Assembly (NCBI GenBank): GCA_947448095.1
Contig: CANFNN010000029.1
Span: 1 to 16,445, forward strand
Source of the DNA: Bacteriovoracaceae bacterium
GTDB lineage: Bacteria; Bdellovibrionota; Bacteriovoracia; Bacteriovoracales; Bacteriovoracaceae
Direction of reading: 5' to 3'
DNA: 16,445 bases
Below the pieces are notes generated by a model that saw nothing but the letters and a program-made list of their open reading frames with translations, did no database searches and was not told where the DNA came from. Positions 6,978 through 13,937 of the stretch are shown in pieces. How positions within the stretch are numbered: position 1 is the stretch's first letter; each line of letters starts with the position of its first letter. Made by a program: the position numbers and the translations under genes.

Positions 6978-7050
6978 TCTCATTATTCCGCTAAAATCTC
7001 CATTTTTCCGATAAGTTGCCTGGCCTAGGGTAAACCTTACAGGACCTTTC

Positions 7051-7079
7051 TTGACACATTGAACACTAAGACGTACTTA
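7051..7079 (+). promoter_or_regulatory. Candidate promoter of the rnc-era-der operon
   Basis: A perfect -35 TTGACA (7051-7056) is followed at 17 nt by TACTTA (7074-7079), a weak -10. An inverted repeat CTAAG (7066-7070), ACGTA, CTTAG (7076-7080) overlaps the -10 and could be an operator. The predicted start near 7086 gives a leader of about 63 nt. The rest of the 171-bp gap (6978-7148) shows no terminator after the CNB gene. Confidence 0.45.
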
Positions 7080-7102
7080 GGTCATGTTTTCCAATAAATT
7101 TG

Positions 7103-7143
7103 TCTGAGACTAAAGCGCCTCAGAAGTAGACGACCTTGAGGTG
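7103..7143 (+). promoter_or_regulatory. Two mutually exclusive hairpins in the rnc leader, one covering the ribosome-binding site
   Basis: Hairpin A pairs TCTGAG (7103-7108) with CTCAGA (7119-7124) in a 6-bp perfect stem with a 10-nt loop. Hairpin B pairs 7116-7122 (CGCCTCA) with 7137-7143 (TGAGGTG), 7 bp with one G.U pair. It hides the SD GAGGTG (7138-7143) that serves the ATG at 7149. The arms share 7119-7122, so only one can form at a time. RNase III is known to cleave hairpins in its own leader in E. coli; an analogous control here is inference. Confidence 0.4.
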
Positions 7144-7148
7144 ATTGT

Positions 7149-7898
7149 ATGTCACGGCCTCGCTTGCATGATCTATTGTTGCAACTTTTTTCTGAGAGAA
7201 ATTCTCAGAACCTAGAATTATGTCTGGGACACTCTGACTTTCAGGTGTTTCTCTCACTTCATTCATTATCACTTCCAATGCCTGAATTAGTGCAGGCCTT
7301 TACGCATACATCTTTTGCTCATGAATACGAAGTTTCTCACCAAGAACTCTCAGAATTCTTTGGAGATGCAGTTGTTCAATTAATCGTAACAACTGAGTTA
7401 ATGAAGCTCTACCCAAATGAATCCGAAGGAAAGCTCTCCAAGCTTAGAAGTTCGATTGTGAATGAAAAAACACTCGCAAAGGTTGCGACTCATCTCAATT
7501 TGCAGGAACTCCTTTTGGTTGGTCGAGGGGAATATAAAAAAGAACTTCACCTTCAAGAGGCAGTTATTTCAGATACGCTTGAGGCCGTGATGGCAAAAAT
7601 TTATATCCATCATGGAATGGAGTTTGCTTCGGCCAGATTTCTTAGTTGGCTTGAGCAGGCCGTCCCAGAGGCTTTCAACCTTGGTAATTTAGATTCATTT
7701 GATGCGAAATCAAAACTTCAAGAAGCAACATTGGCTAAATATAAAACTCTTCCTCGCTATAGTGCAGACACTCTGAGCGAAGGATTCTTGGTGAAATTAT
7801 GGGTCAACGAAGATGTCGTTGTGGAAGGGATTTTTAGTTCAAAAAAAATAGGGGAGCGAGAGCTTGCCCGTAAAGCTTTAGAAAATAATGAATTTTAA
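7149..7898 (+). CDS. rnc: Ribonuclease III
   Basis: Double-strand-specific endonuclease that processes rRNA precursors and structured mRNAs in the cytoplasm. The nuclease domain (about 45-170) shows AFTHTS (50-55), the signature QELSEFFGDAV (65-75) with acidic residues Glu66, Glu69 and Asp73, ESEGKLSKLR (91-100), and the second metal-binding pair Asp142/Glu145 in SDTLEAV. The dsRNA-binding domain (about 183-246) starts normally (DAKSKLQEATLAKYKTLPRY) and keeps the SKK motif (231-233) and following helix. The beta1-beta2 loop is about five residues short and lacks the GxxH motif that enters the RNA minor groove. An N-terminal extension of about 25 residues precedes the usual start; the SD GAGGTG supports this start. 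First gene of rnc-era-der; era follows after 9 bp. Confidence 0.93.
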   Translation: MSRPRLHDLLLQLFSERNSQNLELCLGHSDFQVFLSLHSLSLPMPELVQAFTHTSFAHEYEVSHQELSEFFGDAVVQLIVTTELMKLYPNESEGKLSKLRSSIVNEKTLAKVATHLNLQELLLVGRGEYKKELHLQEAVISDTLEAVMAKIYIHHGMEFASARFLSWLEQAVPEAFNLGNLDSFDAKSKLQEATLAKYKTLPRYSADTLSEGFLVKLWVNEDVVVEGIFSSKKIGERELARKALENNEF

Positions 7899-7907
7899 GG
7901 AGTCGAC

Positions 7908-8876
7908 ATGTTATTAGAGGATCAACACCCGCATAATAAAGCGATCATGATTTCTGTTTTGGGTAAGCCCAATGCCGGTAAAAGTTCATTGATCAATCAT
8001 TTGATCGGATTTGATTTATCAATTGTTAGCTCAAAGCCTCAAACCACGAGAAATAACTTTCACTGTGCTTTTACAATTGATCGCACTGAAGTTGTACTGG
8101 TTGATACTCCGGGAGTTCACGGCACCAGCCAGGAATTGAACAAACGAATGAATGGCCAGGCGCAAATGGGTGCTGAAGGTGTTGATTTAAACTTTGTTCT
8201 TTTGGATCTCACAACCAACGTTGTGGGCGAGTTTAAAGACTTTTTGAAAAATTTTGAACATCCTCTAAGCCGGACTTGGATTATTTTCACGAAAGCTGAT
8301 TTAGTGAATAAAGAGGCGATCAGCCTGACTGAAACAATGAAGGCGATCCAGCTTCTTTGCCCTCAAGTTGAGAAGCATTTCGTTATTAGCACCAAAGATG
8401 GACACAACATTCATGAACTAACTGGCGCCATTCAGGATACTTCTCAAAGTGGTCCTCACCTTTATCCAAGAGGTGACGTCTCTAACAAGAACGAAAGATT
8501 TTTTGTGACAGAATACATCCGTGAGCAAGCCTTTCGTTTACTTAACGAAGAACTTCCTTATGAAGTGGCCGTGATTATTGATGAGTATAAAGAAGTGAAG
8601 AAAAAAGATGATAATGCTGCCCCTGAGGCGCATATCTCTGCTTCTATCCTTGTGAACCGACCGTCTCAAAGAGCGATTGTTGTCGGACGAGGTGGATCAA
8701 TTATTAAAGAAATTGGAATTAATGCTCGGAAAAAGATTGAGGCGATGACGGGCGGTAAGGTTCATTTGAACCTTCACGTTAAGGTCTCTCCTAAATGGTT
8801 TGCGAATAACTACGTGCTAGACGAAATAGGTCTACCACGCACACAAAACTCTGCACGTGTTTGGAGAAAAAAATGA
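7908..8876 (+). CDS. era: GTPase Era, 16S rRNA-binding ribosome assembly factor
   Basis: Binds the 3' end of 16S rRNA through a KH domain and monitors 30S maturation in a GTP-dependent way. The G domain has G1 GKPNAGKS (19-26, where GRPNVGKS is usual), G2 PQTTR (44-48), G3 DTPG (66-69) and G4 TKAD (128-131, commonly NKxD). G5 sits near IST (160-162). The C-terminal KH domain (about 200-305) has VGRGGSIIKEIG (259-270) and the hallmark VKVSPKW (291-297). At 322 residues it is slightly longer than E. coli Era (about 300), because of short N- and C-terminal additions. A clean AAGGAG (7897-7902) lies 5 nt before the ATG. Its stop overlaps the der start by ATGA. Confidence 0.96.
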   Translation: MLLEDQHPHNKAIMISVLGKPNAGKSSLINHLIGFDLSIVSSKPQTTRNNFHCAFTIDRTEVVLVDTPGVHGTSQELNKRMNGQAQMGAEGVDLNFVLLDLTTNVVGEFKDFLKNFEHPLSRTWIIFTKADLVNKEAISLTETMKAIQLLCPQVEKHFVISTKDGHNIHELTGAIQDTSQSGPHLYPRGDVSNKNERFFVTEYIREQAFRLLNEELPYEVAVIIDEYKEVKKKDDNAAPEAHISASILVNRPSQRAIVVGRGGSIIKEIGINARKKIEAMTGGKVHLNLHVKVSPKWFANNYVLDEIGLPRTQNSARVWRKK

Positions 8877-10723
8877 ATAAAAGATCAATGGTCGTCTCCA
8901 TAATTGGCAGACCCAACGTAGGTAAAAGTACTATCTTTAACCGTTTGATGAAAAAACAATACCTCGCCATGACTCATGATCAGCCCGGTGTTACGCGCGA
9001 TCGGCATTATGGGATTTTGAAACTTGAGGAAGCTTTCGAGGGAGAGTACGCCGAGGAAGATTTAATCCTCGTGGATACGGGTGGTTTTTACCCTGAGAAA
9101 ATTGATATCGATCCTAAAAAGAAAAATAATGTCGATCCATTTTTTAATATCATGGCCGATCACGCGAAACTCGCAATTGATGAATCAGACTTGGTTTTAT
9201 TTGTAGTTGATGTCCGTGATGGTCTTTTGCCTTTTGATAAGGGCATCAGTGACTATATTCGCTCAACTAAAAAAGCCGTTTGGCTTTTGATGAATAAATT
9301 TGATTCTGAAAAACAAGATGGGGAGCAATACGATTTCTTCAATCTTGGTCTTGATGACGAGAATATGCATCAGATCTCGGCCGAACATAATCGTGGCTTC
9401 AATGATCTTCGCGAGAAATTGATGGTGACGGTGAAAAAATTCCAGGCATCGGGTAAATCTGCCGATCAAGAACATCTTCAAAATGGTGTTCAACCCCATA
9501 ACGATGTTGTTTCTTCCGTGGCGATCATCGGTGCACCGAACGCAGGAAAATCCACTCTTCTTAACTGTCTCGTAGGTGCTCAACGGGCGCTCGTTTCAGA
9601 AATTGCTGGAACTACTGTTGACCCAATTGAAGGTTATGTTGATCTCTACTTTGGTCCGGATATTGATCTTTTAAGCACACAGGACAATGCATTTAGAAAA
9701 GACAATTCTAAAATTTATGAAGAGATGAAAAAATACGCAGAAACTGGAGATGTTGATCTAGTGGAAGTGGACGAAGATGATTTGACTGAAAATGAGAAAA
9801 AGATTTACGTCGAATTTGGGCAAACTGAAGAGTACCGAGGTTTTCAAGAAGAAGAAGAGGAGACTCGTGGGTCTTCAGAATTCAGCTTTGATGAGTCTAA
9901 CACCGGGAAAGATTATTTCTCTGAGTCTCAGATCATTAATGAGATTGAAAGCAACTGGAATGCCCCAGCTGAAGAGCCGGCCAATATGGAAAATGCCTTG
10001 ATGGTTAACCGTTGGCGCTCAATTAAGCTCGTGGATACTGCCGGGATCAGGAAATCAAAACTGGTGGAAGGCTTTATTGAAACTCAAAGTGTTTACCGCT
10101 CACTGCGGGCGATTTCAGAATCAGACGTTGTTCTTTTCATGATCGATTCCACTCTTGGGATTACTCACCAAGATCGCCGCTTGATTGATATTGCGCTTGA
10201 AAAGGGCAAGTCTTTAATCGTTTGTTTGAATAAGATCGATTTACTCAAAGAGATCTTTGCAGATGCGAAGAAAAAGAAAGAGTGGACTCAAAATCTCAGA
10301 GACGATGTTCCTTGGCTGAGTTTTTGTCAGTTAGTCACCATTTCAGCTCAGAAAAACCGTAACATTAATTATCTCAGAGAAGCGCTCAAACGAACAATCG
10401 TCACGAGGAATCGTAAGATTCCAACAGGTGCGCTTAACCGCTGTTTTGCGACTCTGACGGATAAAAACCCAGTGGTCATCAAAAAGACCAGCGGCGGACG
10501 TTTAAAAATTAAGTACGCTTCTATGCTCAAGTCTAGTCCTCCGACATTTTTACTGTTTAGTAATAAGTCGCTGGGAATACCTGAAAATTACCGCAGATAC
10601 CTGGTGAACGGTCTGAGAACAGAGTTTGATCTGGTCAATACACCGGTTCATTTGATTTTTAGGACTTCAACAGATATTGAAAGACGAATGAGAAAAGTAG
10701 AGAAGAAGCCGACTACCAAGTAA
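8873..10723 (+). CDS. der: GTPase Der (EngA), 50S assembly factor, with a large acidic insertion in G domain 2
   Basis: Tandem-GTPase 50S assembly factor. G domain 1 has GRPNVGKS (12-19), PGVTRD (38-43), DTGG (68-71), NKFD (141-144) and SAE (169-171). G domain 2 has GAPNAGKS (220-227), GTTVD (246-250; Arg of GTTRD replaced by Val), DTAG (388-391), NKID (453-456) and SAQ (491-493). The KH-like C-terminal domain ends with PPTFLLFSN (556-564) and TPVHLIFR (590-597). The 616 residues compare with about 490 in E. coli. The excess is mostly an acidic segment (about 263-378, with EEEEE at 326-330) between G2 and G3 of domain 2, where standard Der has only a short beta-hairpin. The ATG at 8873 is chosen over a TTG at 8861 because GGAG (8863-8866) precedes it and it forms an ATGA overlap with era. 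It converges on, and overlaps by 11 bp, the next gene. Confidence 0.95.
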   Translation: MNKRSMVVSIIGRPNVGKSTIFNRLMKKQYLAMTHDQPGVTRDRHYGILKLEEAFEGEYAEEDLILVDTGGFYPEKIDIDPKKKNNVDPFFNIMADHAKLAIDESDLVLFVVDVRDGLLPFDKGISDYIRSTKKAVWLLMNKFDSEKQDGEQYDFFNLGLDDENMHQISAEHNRGFNDLREKLMVTVKKFQASGKSADQEHLQNGVQPHNDVVSSVAIIGAPNAGKSTLLNCLVGAQRALVSEIAGTTVDPIEGYVDLYFGPDIDLLSTQDNAFRKDNSKIYEEMKKYAETGDVDLVEVDEDDLTENEKKIYVEFGQTEEYRGFQEEEEETRGSSEFSFDESNTGKDYFSESQIINEIESNWNAPAEEPANMENALMVNRWRSIKLVDTAGIRKSKLVEGFIETQSVYRSLRAISESDVVLFMIDSTLGITHQDRRLIDIALEKGKSLIVCLNKIDLLKEIFADAKKKKEWTQNLRDDVPWLSFCQLVTISAQKNRNINYLREALKRTIVTRNRKIPTGALNRCFATLTDKNPVVIKKTSGGRLKIKYASMLKSSPPTFLLFSNKSLGIPENYRRYLVNGLRTEFDLVNTPVHLIFRTSTDIERRMRKVEKKPTTK

Positions 10724-11501
10724 AATTATAAGTTACAATGACCGTGATCACATTTCCGCTCAGGTCATTGTAACCATAAGTACTTTTGGGGTTTTTACGT
10801 TCTTGGGCATAGTCTTGAGTGTATTTGTCGAAAAAATTCACTACGTGATAGAGAAATTCCACATCCACATAAGAAGCTTTTAATTCCACCGGGAATTCAA
10901 AACCAAAACCGACCCCCGACCCAATTCCCCCGCCTTTGAGAGTTTCGAAAGTGGGCTGATCGATAAACTTATTGGTTTGATACCAGTATTCAACCCGACC
11001 CACTAAATAGGGGTTGGAATAAGTAATCGCGGTGCCTAGATCCGTCGTATCCACATAGTATTTATAGCCCACAAATAGCCGGGTCATATCGGTTAAAACT
11101 GCACCAACATTATTTTTCCCCGTATAACCATGGGTTTCAGTATCGAGAACCATAGTGTGCTTAGAGTACTCAACACCTAAAAGAATCGCTTTTTGAAAAT
11201 CTAAAAAATAATTGACCGATAAATGGAAAGTGGGATGATTGTCGTCGTAGGCCTGACCACGGTTTCCGGTAAAAGTGGTGATACCTCCACCTAAGTTGAC
11301 TGAAAAAAATCGTCCATAGCGGTAGAAGCGCTCATCTTCAAGAACTTGCGTGGATTCAATATCCTCGTTAAAGTCCGAAAAGATATCTCCCCCTTGCATA
11401 CTCGAATCATCTTCAAGCTCTTGCATGACTTGATCATTGGATTGAGCAAAGCCCTTGAAGCTGAAAAGAAGGGCCAACAAAAGGGTAAGTCTAGTTAGCA
11501 T
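10713..11501 (-). CDS. Exported outer-membrane beta-barrel protein, function unknown
   Basis: The 262 residues begin with a signal peptide (1-20, LTRLTLLLALLFSFKGFAQ, cleavage near FAQ-S). An acidic, probably disordered segment (21-60) follows. From about 65 onward alternating aromatic and glycine-rich strands appear (FFSVNLGGGITTFTG, LFVGYKYYVD, GVGFGFEFPVELKASY), as in a beta-barrel. The protein ends ...VIVTYNFTW; a terminal aromatic residue with alternating hydrophobics is the usual BAM recognition signal. No specific family is recognised. It lies 3 bp after the preceding barrel gene and has no clear SD, so it is probably translationally coupled. Its 3' end overlaps the 3' end of der by 11 bp. 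Confidence 0.75.
   Translation of the reverse strand: MLTRLTLLLALLFSFKGFAQSNDQVMQELEDDSSMQGGDIFSDFNEDIESTQVLEDERFYRYGRFFSVNLGGGITTFTGNRGQAYDDNHPTFHLSVNYFLDFQKAILLGVEYSKHTMVLDTETHGYTGKNNVGAVLTDMTRLFVGYKYYVDTTDLGTAITYSNPYLVGRVEYWYQTNKFIDQPTFETLKGGGIGSGVGFGFEFPVELKASYVDVEFLYHVVNFFDKYTQDYAQERKNPKSTYGYNDLSGNVITVIVTYNFTW
10732..10774. terminator. Perfect 12-bp inverted repeat at the der / barrel-gene convergent junction (possible terminator or dsRNA-forming site)
   Basis: GTTACAATGACC (10732-10743) is the exact reverse complement of GGTCATTGTAAC (10763-10774), with a 19-nt loop that itself holds the 8-bp palindrome GTGATCAC (10744-10751). It starts 9 nt after the der stop codon, inside the final codons of the opposing barrel gene. 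No immediate T-run follows; TTTT is at 10784-10787. It could stop or process der mRNA, but this is not a textbook intrinsic terminator. Confidence 0.45.
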
Positions 11502-11504
11502 ATG

Positions 11505-11996
11505 TTAGAGGTAAAAGTGCACGGCAGATTTAAGAAAGCTGTCCCCTAGGGTCTCAAAGCTGCTCCCGCCGGTTGGCTTAGCCTTTCTGACTGAAAGACC
11601 GAATTCAAAACTAAGTCCTAGGCTCTCAAGTCCAGCAAAATGAAACTCCGTTCCCATGGTTCCATCCATTTGGTAGCCCGTTTCGACCTTACTTTGACTA
11701 TTTAAGTAGTTTTCTGATGCCAAAAGACCTGCCAAATAAAAGTTTAGCTGTGGCTCGTCAAAAATGATGCGGTAGAGTTTTAGGCCCGCTCCATAGAGAG
11801 TTTGTTCTTGATTGGACTGAAATCCTACCAATCCCCCTAGGGCAAAGGTCTTAGATTGTTGAATCTTAAGCGAGAGGGCGGGAACCCCGTTGGCCAGCTG
11901 ATTGGTCATACCAAGACCCATTCTTCCACGAAGATCTGCCCCGAAGGCCTCCGAAGACAGGAGTATGAGCAAAAAAATCAAAAATTTTTGTTTCAT
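11505..11996 (-). CDS. Small exported beta-barrel-like protein, function unknown
   Basis: The 163-residue product starts with a clear signal peptide (KQKFLIFLLILLSSEAFGA, cleavage near residue 20). The mature part has repeated amphipathic strands with glycine and aromatic residues (FALGGLVGFQ, LYGAGLKLYRIIF, LNFYLAGLLA, LGLSFEFGLSVRKA) and ends SAVHFYL. This suits a small outer-membrane barrel, perhaps 8 strands; the strand count is a guess. No family is recognised. It is the first gene of a two-gene unit with the 262-residue barrel protein. There is no SD before the ATG at 11996, and the predicted -10 lies 7 nt away, so the mRNA may be leaderless. Confidence 0.7.
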   Translation of the reverse strand: MKQKFLIFLLILLSSEAFGADLRGRMGLGMTNQLANGVPALSLKIQQSKTFALGGLVGFQSNQEQTLYGAGLKLYRIIFDEPQLNFYLAGLLASENYLNSQSKVETGYQMDGTMGTEFHFAGLESLGLSFEFGLSVRKAKPTGGSSFETLGDSFLKSAVHFYL

Positions 11997-12002
11997 AAGT
12001 TA

Positions 12003-12031
12003 AGTCTAAGGAATCTTTTGATCTTTGACAA
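12003..12031 (-). promoter_or_regulatory. Predicted promoter of the barrel-protein pair (possibly leaderless transcript)
   Basis: On the minus strand TTGTCA (12031-12026), a 17-nt spacer and TAGACT (12008-12003) resemble a sigma70 promoter. Seven nt downstream of the -10 is position 11996, the A of the start codon, and no Shine-Dalgarno exists. The -35 overlaps the -35 of the opposite promoter almost completely. Confidence 0.45.
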
Positions 12032-12052
12032 CGTTACTCACGAGGTTTTAAA
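12025..12052 (+). promoter_or_regulatory. Predicted promoter of the yfgM-like / bamB operon
   Basis: A perfect -35 TTGACA (12025-12030), a 16-nt spacer and TTTAAA (12047-12052) predict a start near 12059 and a leader of about 33 nt. The leader carries the SD AAAGGA (12081-12086). A 10-bp direct repeat TCTAAGGAAT occurs at 12005-12014 and 12055-12064, bracketing both divergent promoters. Confidence 0.5.
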
Positions 12053-12091
12053 CTTCTAAGGAATTTTTTAAAGTTATCAAAAAGGATCTTC

Positions 12092-12751
12092 ATGAGCGAC
12101 GCGACTCAAACCCAGACTCTTGAGCAATCTCTAAATAAAACGGACTTTGGTCACGTTATTTACGAAAACCGTAAAGCAATCTTCGGCCTAATCATAGCGA
12201 TATTGATTGGACTCATGGGATTTGTTCTTTGGAAGCAGTCAAAGAAATCTCAGGCACATGATCTTTCGGCCAAAGTTTTCGAATTTAGAACCAAAACTTG
12301 GACTGGCGCCAAAGAAGGTAAAGTGGCGATACCTGAACTAGTGAAACAATTTGATGCCCTTGATAAAGATGTTCAATCATCTCCTGTGATGCTTCCTGTA
12401 GTCTTAGAAATGGGAAAATTTCTCATGGATAAGGGTGCTTTAAATGAAGCTGAGTCTGTCCTTTCAAAAGTGAATGCAACTCATCCTGTTTCTTCATTCT
12501 TTGTGAGTATGCAAAGAGCAGTTATTCTTGAAAAACTTGGTAAGATTCCTGAAGCGGTAGCCGTTTTGGAAAGCCTTGCTAAGAATAAAGAAGTCCTTAT
12601 GGCGGCGAAAGTTAATTTCGAACTTGGCCGTTTGAATCTGTTAAATGGTGAAAAAGGCAAAGCTCAAACTCAATTTGAGTACGTAATCAACACTTTTCCT
12701 AACGATGAGCAGGCAAAATTGGCGAAGCTCTATATGGCCAAGCTTAATTAA
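12092..12751 (+). CDS. Membrane-anchored TPR protein, YfgM-like
   Basis: The 219 residues have a short cytoplasmic N-terminus, one membrane helix (about 28-47, KAIFGLIIAILIGLMGFVLW) and a periplasmic alpha-helical repeat region (about 55-219). The best TPR-like units are MGKFLMDKGALNEAESVLSK (107-126), ILEKLGKIPEAVAVLESLA (145-163) and ELGRLNLLNGEKGKAQTQFE (177-196). In E. coli YfgM, encoded directly before bamB, is an inner-membrane protein of this architecture that works with SecYEG and periplasmic chaperones. The same topology and the same downstream neighbour support the assignment. Direct sequence recognition is modest because TPR proteins vary. SD AAAGGA is 5 nt before the ATG, and the stop overlaps the bamB start (TAATG). 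Confidence 0.75.
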   Translation: MSDATQTQTLEQSLNKTDFGHVIYENRKAIFGLIIAILIGLMGFVLWKQSKKSQAHDLSAKVFEFRTKTWTGAKEGKVAIPELVKQFDALDKDVQSSPVMLPVVLEMGKFLMDKGALNEAESVLSKVNATHPVSSFFVSMQRAVILEKLGKIPEAVAVLESLAKNKEVLMAAKVNFELGRLNLLNGEKGKAQTQFEYVINTFPNDEQAKLAKLYMAKLN

Positions 12752-13848
12752 TGAAATATCTTTTTTTGATTCTGATTTCTCTTCTTATGGGCTGTGGGAC
12801 TTTTAAACCCCACGCCCCTGAGAAGCACACTGCTTTTTTTAATAATATCTGGTCAAAAAATTTAGATTCAGAATTTGTCTCCGGAAATCTTCCTATCGGT
12901 CTAGGTGCTCCTCGTATTTTTAATGACATCGTTTATATGGGCAGTCTGGATGGTGTGATGTCGGCCTATGACGTTGAATCAGGCAGGCTCATGTGGAGCG
13001 AAAATGACAGCACTCCATTGAATGGACCGGTTGAATTTTTTCAAGACCATGTAGTCTATGGTGGTCAATCAGGACGATTATTTGTCAGGCATTATCTCAC
13101 GGGTAAACTTAAATATGCCATTGATCTAGCAGCTCCAGTTGAAAGTGCGCCTGTGTTCCATAACGGACATTTATTTATTTACTTACGTGGTCATCAGCTT
13201 GTCCATTTGGATGCTGAGACGGGAAAAATTATTTGGGTATATAAACGGGCCGTACCTGTAACAACGACTCTTCAGCGAACCACCAAACCACTTATCATTG
13301 GTAACAAAGTCATTGTTGGCTTTGCAGATGGCTTCTTGGGTGCCTTGTCGATGGATGAAGGATTACTTCTTTGGGAAACCAAATTGGTTGATAGTTCAAA
13401 GTTTGTTGACGTGGATCTGAATCCCGTTGTTGCTGGTGGGATGATTATTTCTGGTTCTCCTTCAGGGGAACTTAAGGCCATCAATCCAGAAAGTGGGGCA
13501 GTGGCCCGTACTTTTGGTGTGAGTGTCATGGCCCACCCACTTGTGAGGGGGGAGCAGCTTATTCTAGGCAGCAATGATGGCGAAATCGTGATCATGAATC
13601 TCAATGGCGATACGCTCAAAAAAGTGAAAGTTTCCAAGCAGTCAATCAGCGCCATTACTTGGTGGAAACAGACGTTGATTGTCGCAAGCTTTGACGGAAA
13701 AGTTAGAGCGGTTGACCCTTTAACACTCAACGTGATCGATCAATTCAACTTGGGTTATGATTATTCGGCCATCTTCTCTGATCTGGTGACGACTGATGAC
13801 TATCTCGCTCTCTATTCTTCGCGTAATCGTCTCTACTTATTTCAATAA
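12751..13848 (+). CDS. bamB: Outer-membrane assembly lipoprotein BamB
   Basis: Lipoprotein subunit of the BAM complex that inserts beta-barrels into the outer membrane. The signal peptide ends in lipobox LLMGC, with lipidated Cys15. The mature protein is a beta-propeller built of PQQ-like repeats: YMGSLDGVMSAYDVESGRLMW (62-82), then GGQSGRLF, the block ending LVHLDAETGKIIWVYK, GFADGFLGALSMDEGLLLWE, GSPSGELKAINPESGA, GSNDGEIVIMNLNGD and ASFDGKVRAVDPLTLNV. The segment FVDVDLNPVVAGG matches the BamB family's DVDxxPVV signature. Its 365 residues are close to the E. coli protein (392). It lies one base into the stop of the YfgM-like gene with no separate SD, so it is translated by coupling. Its likely clients include the two barrel proteins encoded just upstream on the other strand. 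Confidence 0.9.
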   Translation: MKYLFLILISLLMGCGTFKPHAPEKHTAFFNNIWSKNLDSEFVSGNLPIGLGAPRIFNDIVYMGSLDGVMSAYDVESGRLMWSENDSTPLNGPVEFFQDHVVYGGQSGRLFVRHYLTGKLKYAIDLAAPVESAPVFHNGHLFIYLRGHQLVHLDAETGKIIWVYKRAVPVTTTLQRTTKPLIIGNKVIVGFADGFLGALSMDEGLLLWETKLVDSSKFVDVDLNPVVAGGMIISGSPSGELKAINPESGAVARTFGVSVMAHPLVRGEQLILGSNDGEIVIMNLNGDTLKKVKVSKQSISAITWWKQTLIVASFDGKVRAVDPLTLNVIDQFNLGYDYSAIFSDLVTTDDYLALYSSRNRLYLFQ

Positions 13849-13870
13849 TTCTTAAATAATATGTCTTTTT

Positions 13871-13937
13871 AGAACATCCTTTGCCGATGCTCCTCCGAGA
13901 GGAGTAGCATCGTAGCTGTAAACAAAGGAATGTTTTA
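13871..13937 (+). promoter_or_regulatory. Long leader hairpin burying the ribosome-binding site of the M14 carboxypeptidase gene
   Basis: The inner stem CGATGCT (13885-13891) pairs with AGCATCG (13906-13912). After one C-T mismatch, CCTC (13893-13896) pairs with GAGG-type partner 13901-13904 around a GAGA tetraloop (13897-13900). The outer stem AACAT.CCTTTG (13873-13883) pairs with CAAAGG-A-ATGTT (13923-13934) with one bulged A, and can extend by G.U and A-U pairs to the A of the ATG. The outer right arm contains the only SD, AAAGGA (13924-13929). There is no T-run, so it is not a standard terminator. Confidence 0.6.

Noticed and set aside
7020..7043. Terminator after the CNB-domain gene (GTAA-ACC-TTAC stem)
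   Set aside because: Only a 4-bp core with a bulged extension and no T-run.
9263..9583. 106-codon minus-strand open frame opposite der
   Set aside because: Lies wholly within the conserved G-domain region of der; no SD or family match.
13272..13730. 152-codon minus-strand open frame opposite bamB
   Set aside because: Antisense shadow of the PQQ-repeat region; composition is Ser/Pro/Thr-rich, as expected from reading a real gene backwards.
13885..13912. Intrinsic terminator of the yfgM-like/bamB operon
   Set aside because: The hairpin is strong but neither strand has a T-run after it, and its extension pairs with the downstream SD, so a leader regulatory role fits better. Rho-dependent ending cannot be excluded.
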